Shown here: piece after piece, positions 36,226 through 48,329 of the stretch
Numbering within the stretch: the first letter of the stretch is position 1
Layout of the letters: each line of letters starts with the position of its first letter
DNA from: Tretioscincus oriximinensis
Lineage: Eukaryota; Chordata; Lepidosauria; Squamata; Gymnophthalmidae
Reading direction: 5' to 3'
Assembly (NCBI GenBank): GCA_022410635.1
Contig: JAJVDF010000206.1
Span: 166,065 to 230,064 of the forward strand
DNA: 64,000 nt
Notes under the pieces: generated by a model
The model's input: only the letters and a program-made list of their open reading frames with translations
Databases searched by the model: none
Told to the model about the DNA's origin: nothing
Made by a program: the position numbers and the translations under genes

Positions 36226-36345
36226 CAGCAAAGGAGCTAGCAGCACTTTGAGACTAACTTGAGAAAAGTGGGTGGCATAAGCTTTCGTAGACACGTCTAC
36301 TTCTTCAGATTTCTACTAGACTAACACGGCTATTTCTCTGAAATT
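36226..36345. repeat. Short dispersed family, rearranged copy
   Basis: A minus-oriented core (AGCAAAGGAGCTAGCAGCAC, AAGCTTTCGTAGACACGTCT, ACTTCTTCAGAT) is joined to a plus-oriented tail (AGACTAACACGGCTATTTCT). The core is nearly identical to the arms at 16145-16296. Confidence 0.75.
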
Positions 36346-38785
36346 AATTTGTATTCCATAGTCTTCCTCTGTGCCTCTTTTATCTACATAGAATACGATG
36401 TCTACACCAGACAAAGCATAATGTTTGAGCATAAACTGGCATAAATGGGCTCAATTTGAAGCACCACATAAATGGGTTCCCCACCAAACCTACTGTCAGA
36501 TTCTACGCTAAACACTCTTAACTGTCTGGAGGTATACCAGGCATCAAAGTTAAACTTTTCTCTTTACCCAGGTCGGTCTTTAAGCTTAGTTTTTTCCAAG
36601 CATCGTCCTGCCCAAGTATGTACTTGTTATACTGTTTCACAGTTTATATCATATTCTTATTATTATCCACCTTGGAGGGCAGGTTAAAATTAAGCAAATA
36701 AAATAATCTACTAAAAATGATGTGTTTGATTCAAAATTCTTCTGAGAATCAGGAAGGCCTTTCCTACAAATCTTTAAAAAAATTCTTTATGTTCCATCAG
36801 ATATTCAGGGCCAAGATCAAAATTATATGTTCAGTTGTATACTACTGAAGTGCTGGTCGATGACCGTAATAAATTATTCAATTCAATTCAATTCAGTTAT
36901 GTTTTATAACGTTTTAATTTGAATATTATTGTTGGTATGGATTTTTAAAAATATTCTGATTATGACTTCGGTAATTTTTTTATTATGCTTCAAACTACCT
37001 TGAACACTATTTTTCGGAAAGGTGATATACATATAAATTGAATAAGTGAAAGTTAACACTTTAATCAACCTGTACATATAAACTTATCTTTAACTAAAAT
37101 CTTCAAGTACAAATTTCAAAATGAATCTAATAGTCCTGCTAAATTGATCACAGGCTCAAGCTAGGTTACACACAACTAAGTCGGGGGGGGGGGACACTTG
37201 ATGAAGGAGAGTGGGGAAAGGAGGAAAGATCAGATTAGGAAAAAATCTTATCCAAAGAAAACCTCAAAAGGATAACATTTCAGTCTGTAGGGAAAGCACT
37301 GATTGCACGGCATTTTACAATCAAGAAGATACATTTCCATTTAGCATTTCCATGTTCATGATGTAAGGGGAGACTAACATTTACAGAATATTCAATATTC
37401 ACTGGCAGTCTTGTGCCTGCTGACTGTTAGCTTTTTTGGTGTTTGTCAAGGACATTGCTATTTGCTTTGCATGAAAATATAGGTTTAGCAATTTGTTCAG
37501 CAGCTGAGGACGTTTAGCGTCTATATTAAGATTTTCACTGCATGTATAATCTTGTTTCCATGCAGATCTGAAGTCTTGATTTGTGTGGTGCCTTGAGGGC
37601 TTGGAAGTAGTAGTGGGATTAGACTTAAGCCAATGCACTGAGTAGAGTTACTTTGTCAATTACTTCACCATACTTCCAGTGTCTGCAACTACTTTCATGC
37701 TGTCTGCTATGCTGGCTAAGGAAAACCCCTCAATTTTGTATCCTTTTGTTCCATGTTGTGTTTGATTTAAAATCCTGCTGAGAATTAATGATTGTTTTTG
37801 GCGCCTGCTGTAGAGATTCTAGCAATGGTGGGTTCCTCTGTATAGCCATAACCATAAATAATACTGCACAGATTTGTAAAATACTTATCACTCTGGTATC
37901 TAGGGTGGTTTAATATTACTTAAACTTACAGCTATTTCTACAGACTAAAGGAAAATCCCTCTGCAGCTATAATGCCATCCATGCAAGGAAATGCATATTT
38001 TAAACACTGAATAAACAGGGGGTAGCCATAAAAAAGGATGGAAGAATTGCAGTTTAAAGGATTCAGAAAAGTCTTATAAGCTGAATCTGCTAAAACTTCC
38101 CCTTTTTCATACCCATTGAAACTGCAACTATCCTGTCCACATTTATGCAAAATGAATATATTTGAGTTTAATAATGTTTTACTGAAGATTAGTCACTATA
38201 TAAATGCATATGCTGAAAGTTTGTAAATGATTGCATAATACTTCATAGTTTGCATTTGGGATTTGTCTCTTTCATCATCTATTTGCTGTGCATGTCCTGC
38301 AAACGGAGGCTAGGGTCATCCAAGGCAAAATTAAACTGGGTCAGATCATTCAGGTACAGTATAATAAGCCTCTTTAGACAGGCTTTACCAAAAAAGGAAT
38401 GTTTTGGATTTGCTGAAAAGCGCTAAAGTTAAAATACTAAAATACCGTACCTACTTCTTCAGAAAGGGTGAATCGGCTACATAAATATTTTTGCAGTCAC
38501 TTTTGCAGAACTAGAATAGCTTTAAATTATTTCTAAAACTCTCAGTGAATACTTAAAAAATGTTTGGTAGTATTTTGTATTAACATTGCACATCCAAAAG
38601 ATGTCAAACACACAATTATTAAGTCAGAATTATATGGCTGGAAATAAAATGAGGTATTGTAATGGAGCTGGGATCTCTTTCTACATGCAAATAAAGAAAT
38701 CCAAAAATAGTTGTGAAATATGTTGAATGACTTTATTAAAATAGTTGTGTAAGCACCAGTATGAGTGGTGTAAGACTGGTCAGGT
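36346..38785. other. LTBP1 intron sequence, little recognisable
   Basis: A short pentamer run (ATTCA)n is at about 36877-36897. LINE-end-like fragments lie near 36660-36705 and 36995-37045. Poly-G run at about 37183-37192. No coding evidence. Confidence 0.4.
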
Positions 38786-38789
38786 CATA

Positions 38790-38872
38790 TATACTGCTCA
38801 AAACAATTAAGAGAATACTTTAACATAACCGTGTATGTTAAAATGTTCCCTTAATTGTTTTGAGCAGATATT
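38790..38872. mobile_element. Tiny Tc1/mariner-type foldback
   Basis: TACTGCTCAAAACAATTAAG faces its inverted copy CTTAATTGTTTTGAGCAG. The copy consists almost entirely of its two inverted ends. It shares its termini with 41671-41751. Confidence 0.65.
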
Positions 38873-39181
38873 TATAATTTAAAATTATTTTCAGATTAAA
38901 TCAACACAACATCACATATTGTTTATAACTCTATTGCTAGACACATTCTATTAGAATGGCAGACAGATCCAACTGCAGTAGAAAATAATACTATTCATAT
39001 TTACTTAGAAATAAGTTCCACTGAATCCAATAAACTTCATCTGAAGTTAAGTATGTATATGACTATCTATATATTTTTTTAGAAACAACCCAAATTCTGT
39101 GCGGCTAATATATTCTGATTGGAGGCCAAAATTAATTACTCATTTGCAGTCCTCTGGGGTGCACACTCTCAAATACATATA

Positions 39182-39319
39182 CAGGGTGCTTCAAAAAATG
39201 TATACACACTGTGAACTTCCATAGAAATTTTATTTACTGTTCTACTGTTCTACAATGTTAAATTTCAGGAAATTTTCTATGGAAGTTCAAAGTGTGTATA
39301 CATTTTTTGAAGCACCCTG
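39182..39319. mobile_element. 138-bp MITE with long inverted ends and TA target site
   Basis: CAGGGTGCTTCAAAAAATGT at the left is mirrored by ACATTTTTTGAAGCACCCTG at the right, and the arms continue for about 50 bp. TA dinucleotides flank both ends (39180-39181 and 39320-39321). This is the Tc1/mariner pattern. It encodes no protein. Confidence 0.75.
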
Positions 39320-39776
39320 TATATGTGGCATGGGAGGGGGGGGGGGGAGAGGGACAGTTGCCCAGTACAGAATTCTTAGAGGAGTACAAAAATAGATGCA
39401 CTCTCCCCCTTGTATAGAAGATCTCCCAATGTTTGAATATTCTACACAGTGTGCACTCAAGCCTATCGGCAAAGAGCTCAGGTTGTGATAGAAAAGAAGG
39501 TGGAGGGACACTGGGAGGAAAGAGGCAACGGCAGCTAGGTCCGGGAGCTACGTGGTAGGTAAGATCAGCTACCTTTCAAATAAACAGCAAGGGTATCATG
39601 GGGTATGTGTGGAGATGCAGTGTACCTTTCCTTGCCACGTGTGTTGACAATCTATCCTATACCTTATCACAGTAGTGCATTTCTTAAAATTCAGATACAT
39701 TTATTGTGGCCTTAAACCAAATTAGCATAAAGCTGTAGGGTATAGCTGCAATATAATTCAAACAGGTAGCAAGTAA

Positions 39777-39850
39777 TGATGATGATGATGATGATGATGA
39801 TGATAATAATAATGATAATGATAATAATAGCAATATTAATTTATTATTAG
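39777..39850. repeat. (GAT)n/(AAT)n microsatellite
   Basis: About nine GAT triplets pass into AAT/GAT mixed triplets. Confidence 0.9.
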
Positions 39851-41439
39851 CAATAATAATTAATACTGATTGCATAAACATACATTATGAACCTCCTCAT
39901 CCCACAAAACCTTCTTCCAAGATGACATTTAAATCTTGTCCTTTGTATGCATGCAATTGATGTCACACAGTGTGATGTCAAGTGTCAAAATAATGTGGAG
40001 TGGGGCCTTTCACTCTGGCAGCCTGTGCCATGGACCAGCCAAGAGCAGCAGCACTGGACAGACAGGTTAGATGATGCTGCCCCACTGTTGTTATCGTCAC
40101 AGTTCTTGACCACAGGATGCAAGAAGCACCCAGGTAGTACCAGGCAGCTGTCAGGTCACCACTCATGCTTGAAAAATAAGTGGGGGCTGGAGGTAAGGGA
40201 AGGAAGAGAAGCTAAGGGGTATTTGGGGGGCATGAGACTATGTTGGGGAACAGGAAGCGGTTTGAGAGTGTGAAAGACATGATTTGAGGCAGATGTGGTT
40301 TCTGAGCAGGGGGAGATAGGATTTGGGGATGTGGAAGATGGAGTTTGGGTTAGGCAAGAAGAAGTGAGGTTTAGGGACACGGGCAGTGGGTTATGGCTTG
40401 GGTGGGAGAGCACCTTGGGTGACATATATCTTAGCTGCAGGGCTGTAGATATGTAGAAGCCTATTGACCTTTTGGGCTCTAAGAAATTCAGAGCCAGAGG
40501 AACCTTTAGCACAAGGAGGACCTATTTTTAAAAAAATGATTTAGGTGCAGAAGAAATGTCAATCATAGGATATAGTGAAGGTGGGCATGCCCAGCAACAA
40601 TGCAAATATTTAACCAGAGAGAGAGCTTAGGGACATAGCTTCAGCATTCAACTGCTGTTGACAACTGACTTATCTTTGGCCTATCCACATTGTTTCTGAG
40701 CCTGCAAACTCTAAGCAGTGATTCTCAGTTTTCTACTGCATTTGGATCCAAATACCTAACGGTATCCAAATACCTAACGGAATGCCTCCTCCTATAAAGA
40801 TGTGCCAATATATTAAGATAAAGTATGCTATATCTATGGCATACTTTTGTAAATCCAGATTAGTTTCATTCGAATTAGCTGTAGCAATGTGTGTCTGCAT
40901 TAAGCATTAAAACTGGGACAATATAATGCAGATCTGAAGTTGCTAATCTACCGGATGTGACATGAGGCTCTAGGTTGCTATTCACACATTTCCTTGTCAA
41001 TCAAATGCATGTAGGAACACTCACTGCAGATTTGAATGCTGACAGTTAGCTCTGCATTGGCTTCAAAACAATAGATAGCATTCCCTAACAGAGAGGCTTT
41101 GCAGCTGAAAGGCACATGTCTCTTGCAGTCATACTTATGTGCACACAAATCTGTTCTATGGCATGTATATAAGCTACTGTTTAACCCATGTAGTCAGACA
41201 GTAGTCAGGATTATTGTGATCTACCATAAAGATGTTTTAAAGCACACTTTGTCTATTAATCTTTGTGATGCTACTAGATCCCTTTGTTAAAAGCTCATCA
41301 AAAAGAAGTGTTGAACCAAAGTAAATAATGACTGTAAAAAGAAGCAAGCCAGAAGTTTTAATATCAAAAACAAAACTTCATTAAAAAAGCCTTAGAGAAC
41401 GTGCAACACCAGTATCTTATTCATCTATCTGTGGCTGAC
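39851..41439. other. LTBP1 intron sequence with a purine-rich patch
   Basis: A strongly purine-rich, G-rich patch lies at 40185-40430. A short direct duplication, TATCCAAATACCTAACGG, occurs near 40745-40780. No gene or named element. Confidence 0.4.
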
Positions 41440-41526
41440 CTTTGTAACTTGGTGTGATTGTTCCATAAGAAGAATCTTCAGAGGGTATGAACCCTTTCCC
41501 TTCAGGGCACAAATCTGCAAACTCAG
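41440..41526 (-). CDS. LTBP1: LTBP1 exon: end of LAP-docking TB module plus linker
   Basis: An 87-nt exon read as A-E-F-A-D-L-C-P-E-G-K-G-F followed by a Ser/Thr/Tyr-rich linker ending S-Y-K. Its single cysteine is the eighth of the TB module begun in the previous exon. I place it by exact phase continuity on both sides (Gly-Ser-Ala at one junction, Lys-Asp at the other) and by its position in the known LTBP1 order. The acceptor is CTCCCAG. The donor is G|GTCAGC, with C at +3, so it is weaker than its neighbours. Confidence 0.9.
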
Positions 41527-41670
41527 CTGGGAGGAAAAAGAACCAAGAAACCAATCAGAAATATACAGGGAAATATTTCCAAAATAATTAGGGTACATCA
41601 AAACTGCATTGTTAAGACTTTACAATTTGCACATTCCTTTTGCTACATGGCACTTAACACTTGAATGTAA

Positions 41671-41751
41671 TATACTGCTCAAAACAATTAAGGGAACACT
41701 TTAACATAACATGTTATGTTAAAATGTTCCCTTAATTGTTTTGAGAAGTAT
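41671..41751. mobile_element. Tiny Tc1/mariner-type foldback, second copy
   Basis: TACTGCTCAAAACAATTAAG and its inverted copy flank a central palindrome TTAACATAACATGTTATGTT. It is almost the same size as 38790-38872. Confidence 0.7.
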
Positions 41752-41824
41752 ATATTTTCATGGGTAACTACTGGAAGATACAGAAAGGGTTTGGTCATAG
41801 ACATGCTTTTTGTCCTGAGGAACT

Positions 41825-42173
41825 CAACTGAAAAACTATTTTTTTCGCCCAGAGGGTCATCGGCTTTTGGAATTTACTTCCAGAAGAGGTGGTGGTGGCT
41901 AGCAGCTTGGATAGCTTTAAGACAGGATTAGACAAGTTCATCGAAGCCAAGAGCATAAACAGCTACTAAGTTGGATGTCTTGATACTGCCTTCAAGATGG
42001 ATCAACAGACAGTATTCCTGAAATGCCATTTGCAGTGAATTGAGAATAGTTGAAGATTTTGTCTTTTTCTGTTCCAAACTGCCCAGGCGCAATAGGTGGG
42101 CCTCTGTGTAAGACAGAATGTTGGACTAGATGGGCTGCGGCCTGTTTCAGCACGGCTACTCTTATGTTCTTAA
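41825..42173 (+). mobile_element. CR1 LINE 3' end fragment
   Basis: It contains CGCCCAGAGGGTCATCGGCT, TGGAATTTACTTCCAGAAGA, GGATTAGACAAGTTCATCGA and the terminal CTACTCTTATGTTCTTA. It is antisense to LTBP1 and has no coding capacity. Confidence 0.8.
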
Positions 42174-43826
42174 CTAGTTTGTTTTTCTCATTATTTTCTG
42201 TTGTTCATGTCAAAATATGGTTTTAATGGCACATGTGTGTCCAGGCTCAATTAGCTGTAGCATTCTGAAGTTGCATGACTTCAATTATATGAAACAGAAG
42301 TGACTTAAAACAGGGCAGTTATGTTGCTGGGATGAATTTGTACAGGCAGGCTTTGCTTTATGAGATAAGGTCTCAGATTTAGGCAGTTATTGTATCCATT
42401 GTATCCTGTTTTACAAAGTACTGCTTTACAAGCCAAAATTCCATCCATGTTAGCATGCAAATCAAGTCAAATAGTCAGACAGAGATGGCATGGAATGAGA
42501 TCACAGTCTTAACTAAATAACTGAATAGCGACAATAAAGGTCCAATCAACTGGCTAGATATTCACAATGGCAATGTAGTATGGCAATGTAGTATAACAAC
42601 ATGCTGTACTTTCATTTGATGCCAGGTTTAAGGTAATTTCTTATGGTTATGTACCAAGTGTTTATGGAGAGGGGGGAATAGAATTCTGTCTGCTCTTTTT
42701 TATTCAGTTTTTCTACATGACACAGATACAAAAAGTTTCTTTTCAAAGGTGTTTCTAGGGTGGGGCAATTGGGGCCCTGCCCCAGGGCCCCAAAGTTCCG
42801 ACAAAAGGCCTCCCTGCCGATGTTGGACACTTCCACCCACCCTTGTTCCTACTGTTTGTTTTAAGGTCTTTGGAAGCAGCGCTTGGCATGGTAATTAGAG
42901 CATCAGAAACCAAGCCCTGTACTGAAGAGCTTAAAACAAACGGTAGGAGCCAGAATTGGAGGGGACCCTGGAGGGAGGGCCCCCCTTTGTTAATCTGCCC
43001 CAGGGCCCCCCAGAGCCTGGCTCCCCTACTGTTTCTTTTATATCTTTTTTCTATGGTCATTAAATATAGATTATAGATAGGGGTCTATTAGTTAATTCAT
43101 TATCAACAAAGATAAAGGTTTCATACAGAGGCAATCCTGAGTGCCAACAGAAAGAATAATTAAATACAATTTTATCCATTAAAAAAAACTGGGACATGAA
43201 ATCTTTATGGGTATTCCAAGTTCAAAACTGAAAAATCCTTTTGAATGGTTGTCTTGCTGACACAATTCTGGATTCCTCTTTTTCCCTTGCTGACCACACC
43301 CTTTGGAGACTATGGAGAAAAATACATTATAACTGTCCATGTCGTAATAACAATGTACAACCACTCTACCCATAATTTTTCTCAGTGTTCCCTATGTCCA
43401 AAAGTGAGTTTTTTCACTAGTATTCCAATAAAATTTAACAATTTTTGGCTAAGCTCATATCATAATGTAAGAATTGCTTGACATATATCCGTACTATACA
43501 TTCAAACAGAATGGAATGAACAATAAAAATCTGAATATATAAGATTTCTAAAAACGGTAGATTTCAAGATTCTATGGAAGCCTGAATACTGAGCAGAACT
43601 ATCCTTTTTTATAATTGAATTTAAAGAAAATTTAGTTTAATGAGGTTTTGTGTAAAGGATTATAGTCTCATGTCACATGTTCTGTAAACATTTACTTAGT
43701 CCCATTGAACAAAATATGTCCTATTTTGTACAAAAAACATAGACAATCACACACTATCTAAGAGACAATCAACACTTAACTATGTAACATTGTTATGTGC
43801 AAAAAATATGAGTGATGATGGCTTAC
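42174..43826. other. LTBP1 intron sequence with one inverted-repeat block
   Basis: Segment 42745-43030 has GGGGCCCTGCCCCAGGGCCC, a later CCCCAGGGCCCCCCAGAG, and opposed arms around TGTTTGTTTTAAG (42852-42864) and CTTAAAACAAACGG (42931-42944). It is probably a non-autonomous DNA element of unknown class. The rest is AT-rich and featureless. Confidence 0.4.
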
Positions 43827-44009
43827 CACTTCCAAGTACAGGGCATGGAAATATTTCACAGTTATCACCCCAGCCAGCACCCAAAGTACAACAGCATTCT
43901 TGTTTTGTAACATTTGATGTCAGAACATTATCACAGAAATTTGCATCATTTAGATTGTAGTAACATTCTTTCTTTTCATCTGCAGGATCTTTGGTTTCCA
44001 CTGGTACAT
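43827..44009 (-). CDS. LTBP1: LTBP1 exon: LAP-docking TB (8-Cys) module, first part
   Basis: A 183-nt exon carrying seven of the eight cysteines of a TB module: E-C-Y-Y, N-F-C, the C-C-C triplet after N-V-T-K-Q-E, D-N-C and F-P-C-P-V-L. Its acidic/lysine-rich linker D-V-P-V-E-T-K-D precedes the module. The Phe-Pro pair before cysteine 7 is the short insertion known from the LTBP modules that bind LAP covalently (TB2, also called CR3 or 8-Cys3). N-V-T is a potential N-glycosylation site. The eighth cysteine is in the next exon (41440-41526). The acceptor is TCTCAG and the donor is G|GTAAGC. Confidence 0.96.
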
Positions 44010-44099
44010 CTGAGAATAAAAATTAATACTGTTATCACATAATTGAAATATTTATAAATAAGACAGCCATGTCATGAATCACTGACTGAAGGCGGCTGC

Positions 44100-44660
44100 A
44101 CTCCTTCTCTGCTGCCCAGCAGCTTCTCTAAAACAATTCACTGGGACTGAGCAAACCTGGCATGGGGAGCAGAACTTACCTGCGCCATGCCCTAATTCCT
44201 CCTTGTGAGCTGTACACAAGCTTCACACCAGAGAGAAAAATGCAAACACAGAGAATCATCAAAATAATCTGAGTCAGAGATAGGAAGAAAGGCAGAAGTG
44301 TCCGGAACAGTCCAAGGTCAACACACGCCAAGTAAGCTATCAGGAAAGCTGGATACACCCACACCAAACACACAAGTTGTGTTCAGCAAATGCTGGCAGA
44401 CTCAGGATGGCTTAAATAGCATCTTCAGACTACTGTTTTTGCAAAAGATGCTGCGACTTTCTAAGTTCCGCCTGTTGCTTCCTGCCTGTTAGAAACTCTT
44501 TAACTCTATCAAGCCTGGAACTTTCCCCTTGCTCTTCCTCCTTTTCAATCTCTAGGAAAACACCCGGCTTCTGGGGCAGGTGTGTCTGCTGGGAGGCTTC
44601 CTCAAGCTCCAAGCCACAATCCTCCTCCAGGCCCGGCATGACCATAACAGCCATTGCAAA
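44100..44660 (-). repeat. Unclassified GC-moderate repeat-like block
   Basis: On the minus strand it holds a Glu/Gln-rich 74-codon frame (44430-44654) ending in L-T-G-R-K-Q-Q-A-E-L-R and then a TATTTAAG-type AT box. The composition differs from the surrounding intron. It may be an LTR-retrotransposon remnant, but I see no paired LTRs. It lies about 90 bp upstream, in transcript sense, of the LAP-docking TB exon. Confidence 0.35.
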
Positions 44661-47600
44661 AATATCACTAATAGTTCATAATTATACTGTTTCTATGAGC
44701 TTGCTATGAGGATCTATTTTTAACTCTACATATCTAGGAATTATGCTTGGGAAATTACTAGCCCAGTTTTCCAAGGTTCCTTTCAATCCAGATTTGCAAA
44801 ATAATTTTATCATTTGATTTGTAATCTCAATAAATTAAAATAAAAATGGATATATATACTCAAGGATATGTACATACTTAATTTGTGATTGCACATAAAT
44901 AAATATATACATAAATACATAAAATGAAGTCTCACACCTACATTTATCAGTAACACAGAAATGTTTCTTAGCAATATGTAGCAAAATCAGAGCATGCAGT
45001 TTGTTGCTGTGTTCAGCTTCATCAAATACAGCAGCTTTGCATTCATATTTTCTGTATTAATACATTTGCTCCTCACTTTATAGTTCTTCCATTTTTTGTT
45101 TCTTAATGTATTTTTATGATTACCTAGTTGGAATGCCACGGTGAGTACTACATCAGAACCATGCTTTGTGAAAGGATTTCATTATGATTTTAATCAAACA
45201 AAGTTATAACATTCAAGTTCATAATATTTTCAAAATGGCACCCTTGCAATGAACAATGGTTGACCTCTTTCTGTGAGAAGGCAGAAAACAACTATTGCTG
45301 AGCAGACTTTGGGATATCACTAGGCCTTTGAGGCCTTGTTGTACACCTGCAAAGCCTTACAAGGATCACAGCATGAGCTGGTTTGCATCTGCACCACTAT
45401 GCAGTTGCTACTGATTCTGCAAAAATTCCAGACCCACTGACTATAATCATAAGTGTTTCAAAAAAGAACCAAAGTTTTGCATCAGTCGCTAGATCTTACT
45501 TCAATTGGAACAGTTTCTACTGGTAAGAGAGTTGTGAGGGCTTCTAGAATGAAGTTCTGTGAGTTGGATATGGAGTAGCACTATAAGCACATTTTCACAT
45601 TTATACCGCAGGTTGGCTCTATACATCTATCGCTGATCTCAAGGTCTCATAAGCTTACCTACATAACTAGACTGAATTTGGTGCAGTCTAATGCTTTTGA
45701 GTATAAAATAGTTAGACTTGGGTAGAGAAAGTTGTATTTTCACTTTATTTTTACCAACACTTTCATTTGGTTGTCACCAAACACATAAGGAGACATAACT
45801 GTATAGAGGTATTCAAATTTAGCCATACTTATACTATTTTTTCCTTTGATATTTTGCCAAAGTCAATATGTGTTGTGAGGAAACACCCAGCAGAGTGCTA
45901 TTTTATCTTTGTTAGTCTAGCCTGTGGTCTTTTCTCATCAGATAATTACCATTTTCCATAACGTCCATAATTTCATATGGTTTTGTGGTATTATCCACAG
46001 TCCTGTAAGAACCAAACGAAGACTATCGTCTGTCACAGAAAGCCAGCAGAAATAAATTGGTTCTCCCAAGGTGAGGGAAGACTCACTACCTTAGCCACCA
46101 AAGCATACATTTTCTTTGGAAATGGGCCATATGTGAAAGATGAAGCAGAGCCAGGATCTTGAAGTGCAAAAAGAAATCTTCCAAGCCTCTCTCCAAACCA
46201 CAGCAGTTTTGCTATCATTTTTCAGAGAAAAGAGTGTAAGAGACCGGCCTGAGAATAAAATATGACTGACTTGTGGCACAAAGTCTTGGCAGCTAAGATA
46301 TACATAATGACAGAAACTTTCATTGACCAGCCTTTATTTTATTGAAAGAATGATCATCTCCCTACATAGACAAGTGTCACATGCAAACTTTTTTTTTCTT
46401 TAACCAAGTGTGAACTGAATCTTGTAGGTGTCTCTCAGCAAAAAGGAAAACGCAAATTAAAGCAAAAAATAATAAGTGTGGGTGTGACTATTATTTTTGT
46501 TTCAACTGGCTATAAAAGTTACCCTTCAGGAATTTGAAACACATTGTGACAATTTAATCCTATTTTATACTTTATGTTTCAGTTTCTGCTCCCATTTTTA
46601 AAAGGCTGTTTATACAGCTGTGACTGAGGGTTATAAATGCTTGGAAACCATGTGAGACACAATACTTTCTTTCTTTTTTCCTTTTTCTTTTTAAAAGAAA
46701 TGTACATAGAGCAATTCGGTTATATACATATTTATAATTCTTTCATGCTTGCTTTATAATGCAGTTTTCTTCAGAAAAAAAGGCGTAAAGAAAAGGGTGG
46801 ATTTTATCAATTTTTTTNNAAAAAAATCTGCACTAAGGACAAGAAATCAAATGTCTAAATATAAAGTTGAAAATGCAGATTGGTAACAATATATAAAAAT
46901 TGGAAATGAACATGAATAGTGATGTGACATGACAAGGACTCTCACAGTTTTGGCTTCCAATTCATTTAGCATTCATTGTCCAAATTAATTTACATTTATC
47001 TGAGATTCTAAGCTTATCTAAAACAATNAAATGCCAGCAACCGTCACTCTAAGTGATGAGTTGATTGGACAGCTGAGAGGAAACATCCCCCCCTCGCAAG
47101 AGAGATCCAAATGCCACCACCACATGTACAAAATTGCTTGCTGCCGCCACCGCTACTACCACTGCCATCCATGCTCAGCAGTTGCAAATTGGCTCTAGCA
47201 CAATCAGCTGCATGCTGCTTAGATGCCAGCAGAGAAGATTAGGTATTGGGGGAGGAGAGATGAGACAGCACAATGGATGGAAGGGGGGAAAGAGCCTGAG
47301 GAGGCAAAAGGGAGGGAGGAAGCTCCCTTCACTTGCTTTTCTGATTAATCCAAATCATACTTATGGTTTCTTAAAACACCCATTAGATTGTATGAGTACA
47401 GCCTGGAAACTGACTACTGAAGAAATCTATTTAATAAGGGTAGTAAGAAAAGTATGAGGAGATAACAAATACACAGACATCCCTCCTACTAGCCTTCTGT
47501 ATCGCTGAAAAATAAAAATGTTATCTATTTCCTTTCTTTGTGCTTTAAGACTTTCTTCTGAGCAAAGACAATGTTTTAGTTCTGTTTCAAAGGATGGACT

Positions 47601-48329
47601 AAACTTTAAACTACAACCTCAACAAATGGTTAATCATTTTAATTAAGGGGGGACTGCTAATTAGCCTTCCTTTTCAGTTAACTAATTTTAACTTGTTCTT
47701 AAATCTGACAGTAAACATTATGATCATTTTAAAACATGGTAACTGACTGATGATTTTCTACTAAGTACAATGGGAACAAAAAAATCCTCTAATCCCATTT
47801 ACCATAACAGTGAACAGTCAGCACCAGACAAAGTTTTTAGTTCCATTTTTAAACTGTGCTGACTTACAATTTTAAGTTGCATAACAGTCTCCAAACTGTG
47901 GGTGGGTTGACCCATACTCTTTTCTGCTTGGCAAAATGGATAGACANACATCATGCATCATCCTTCCTTTTAAAAAATCTTCCCCACCCAGTGAATAATC
48001 ACTCTCTCACCTCTTCCTTTCCTTTCCTGGGAAAGGAATTTGGACGTCTGCCCATCTTCCTGTGTAGCAAAAGAAAAAGTGCTGCAAGGGGAGAAAAGTG
48101 TTTGCTTTGATGATTCATTAAAATCCGTCTGTCAACAAATGAAGGACTTCCCAGTTTTGATAAGTTATGAACTGGATGTCCCTCAACTTTCTTTTGATGG
48201 TATGATTTTTAACAATTACTTAAGGATATTAGTCTGTTCTGATTCCCTCAAGTATTTTGTTTTATCATCCCCTGGCATTTACCTACTTCTCACTAACGGA
48301 GCGTTATTGGGTTTTCTTCCTCATTTCCA
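44661..48329. other. LTBP1 intron sequence, no named element
   Basis: AT-rich. A (CCG/CCA/CTA)-type triplet patch is at about 47135-47170. Undetermined bases occur at about 46818-46819, 47028 and 47947. Confidence 0.4.
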
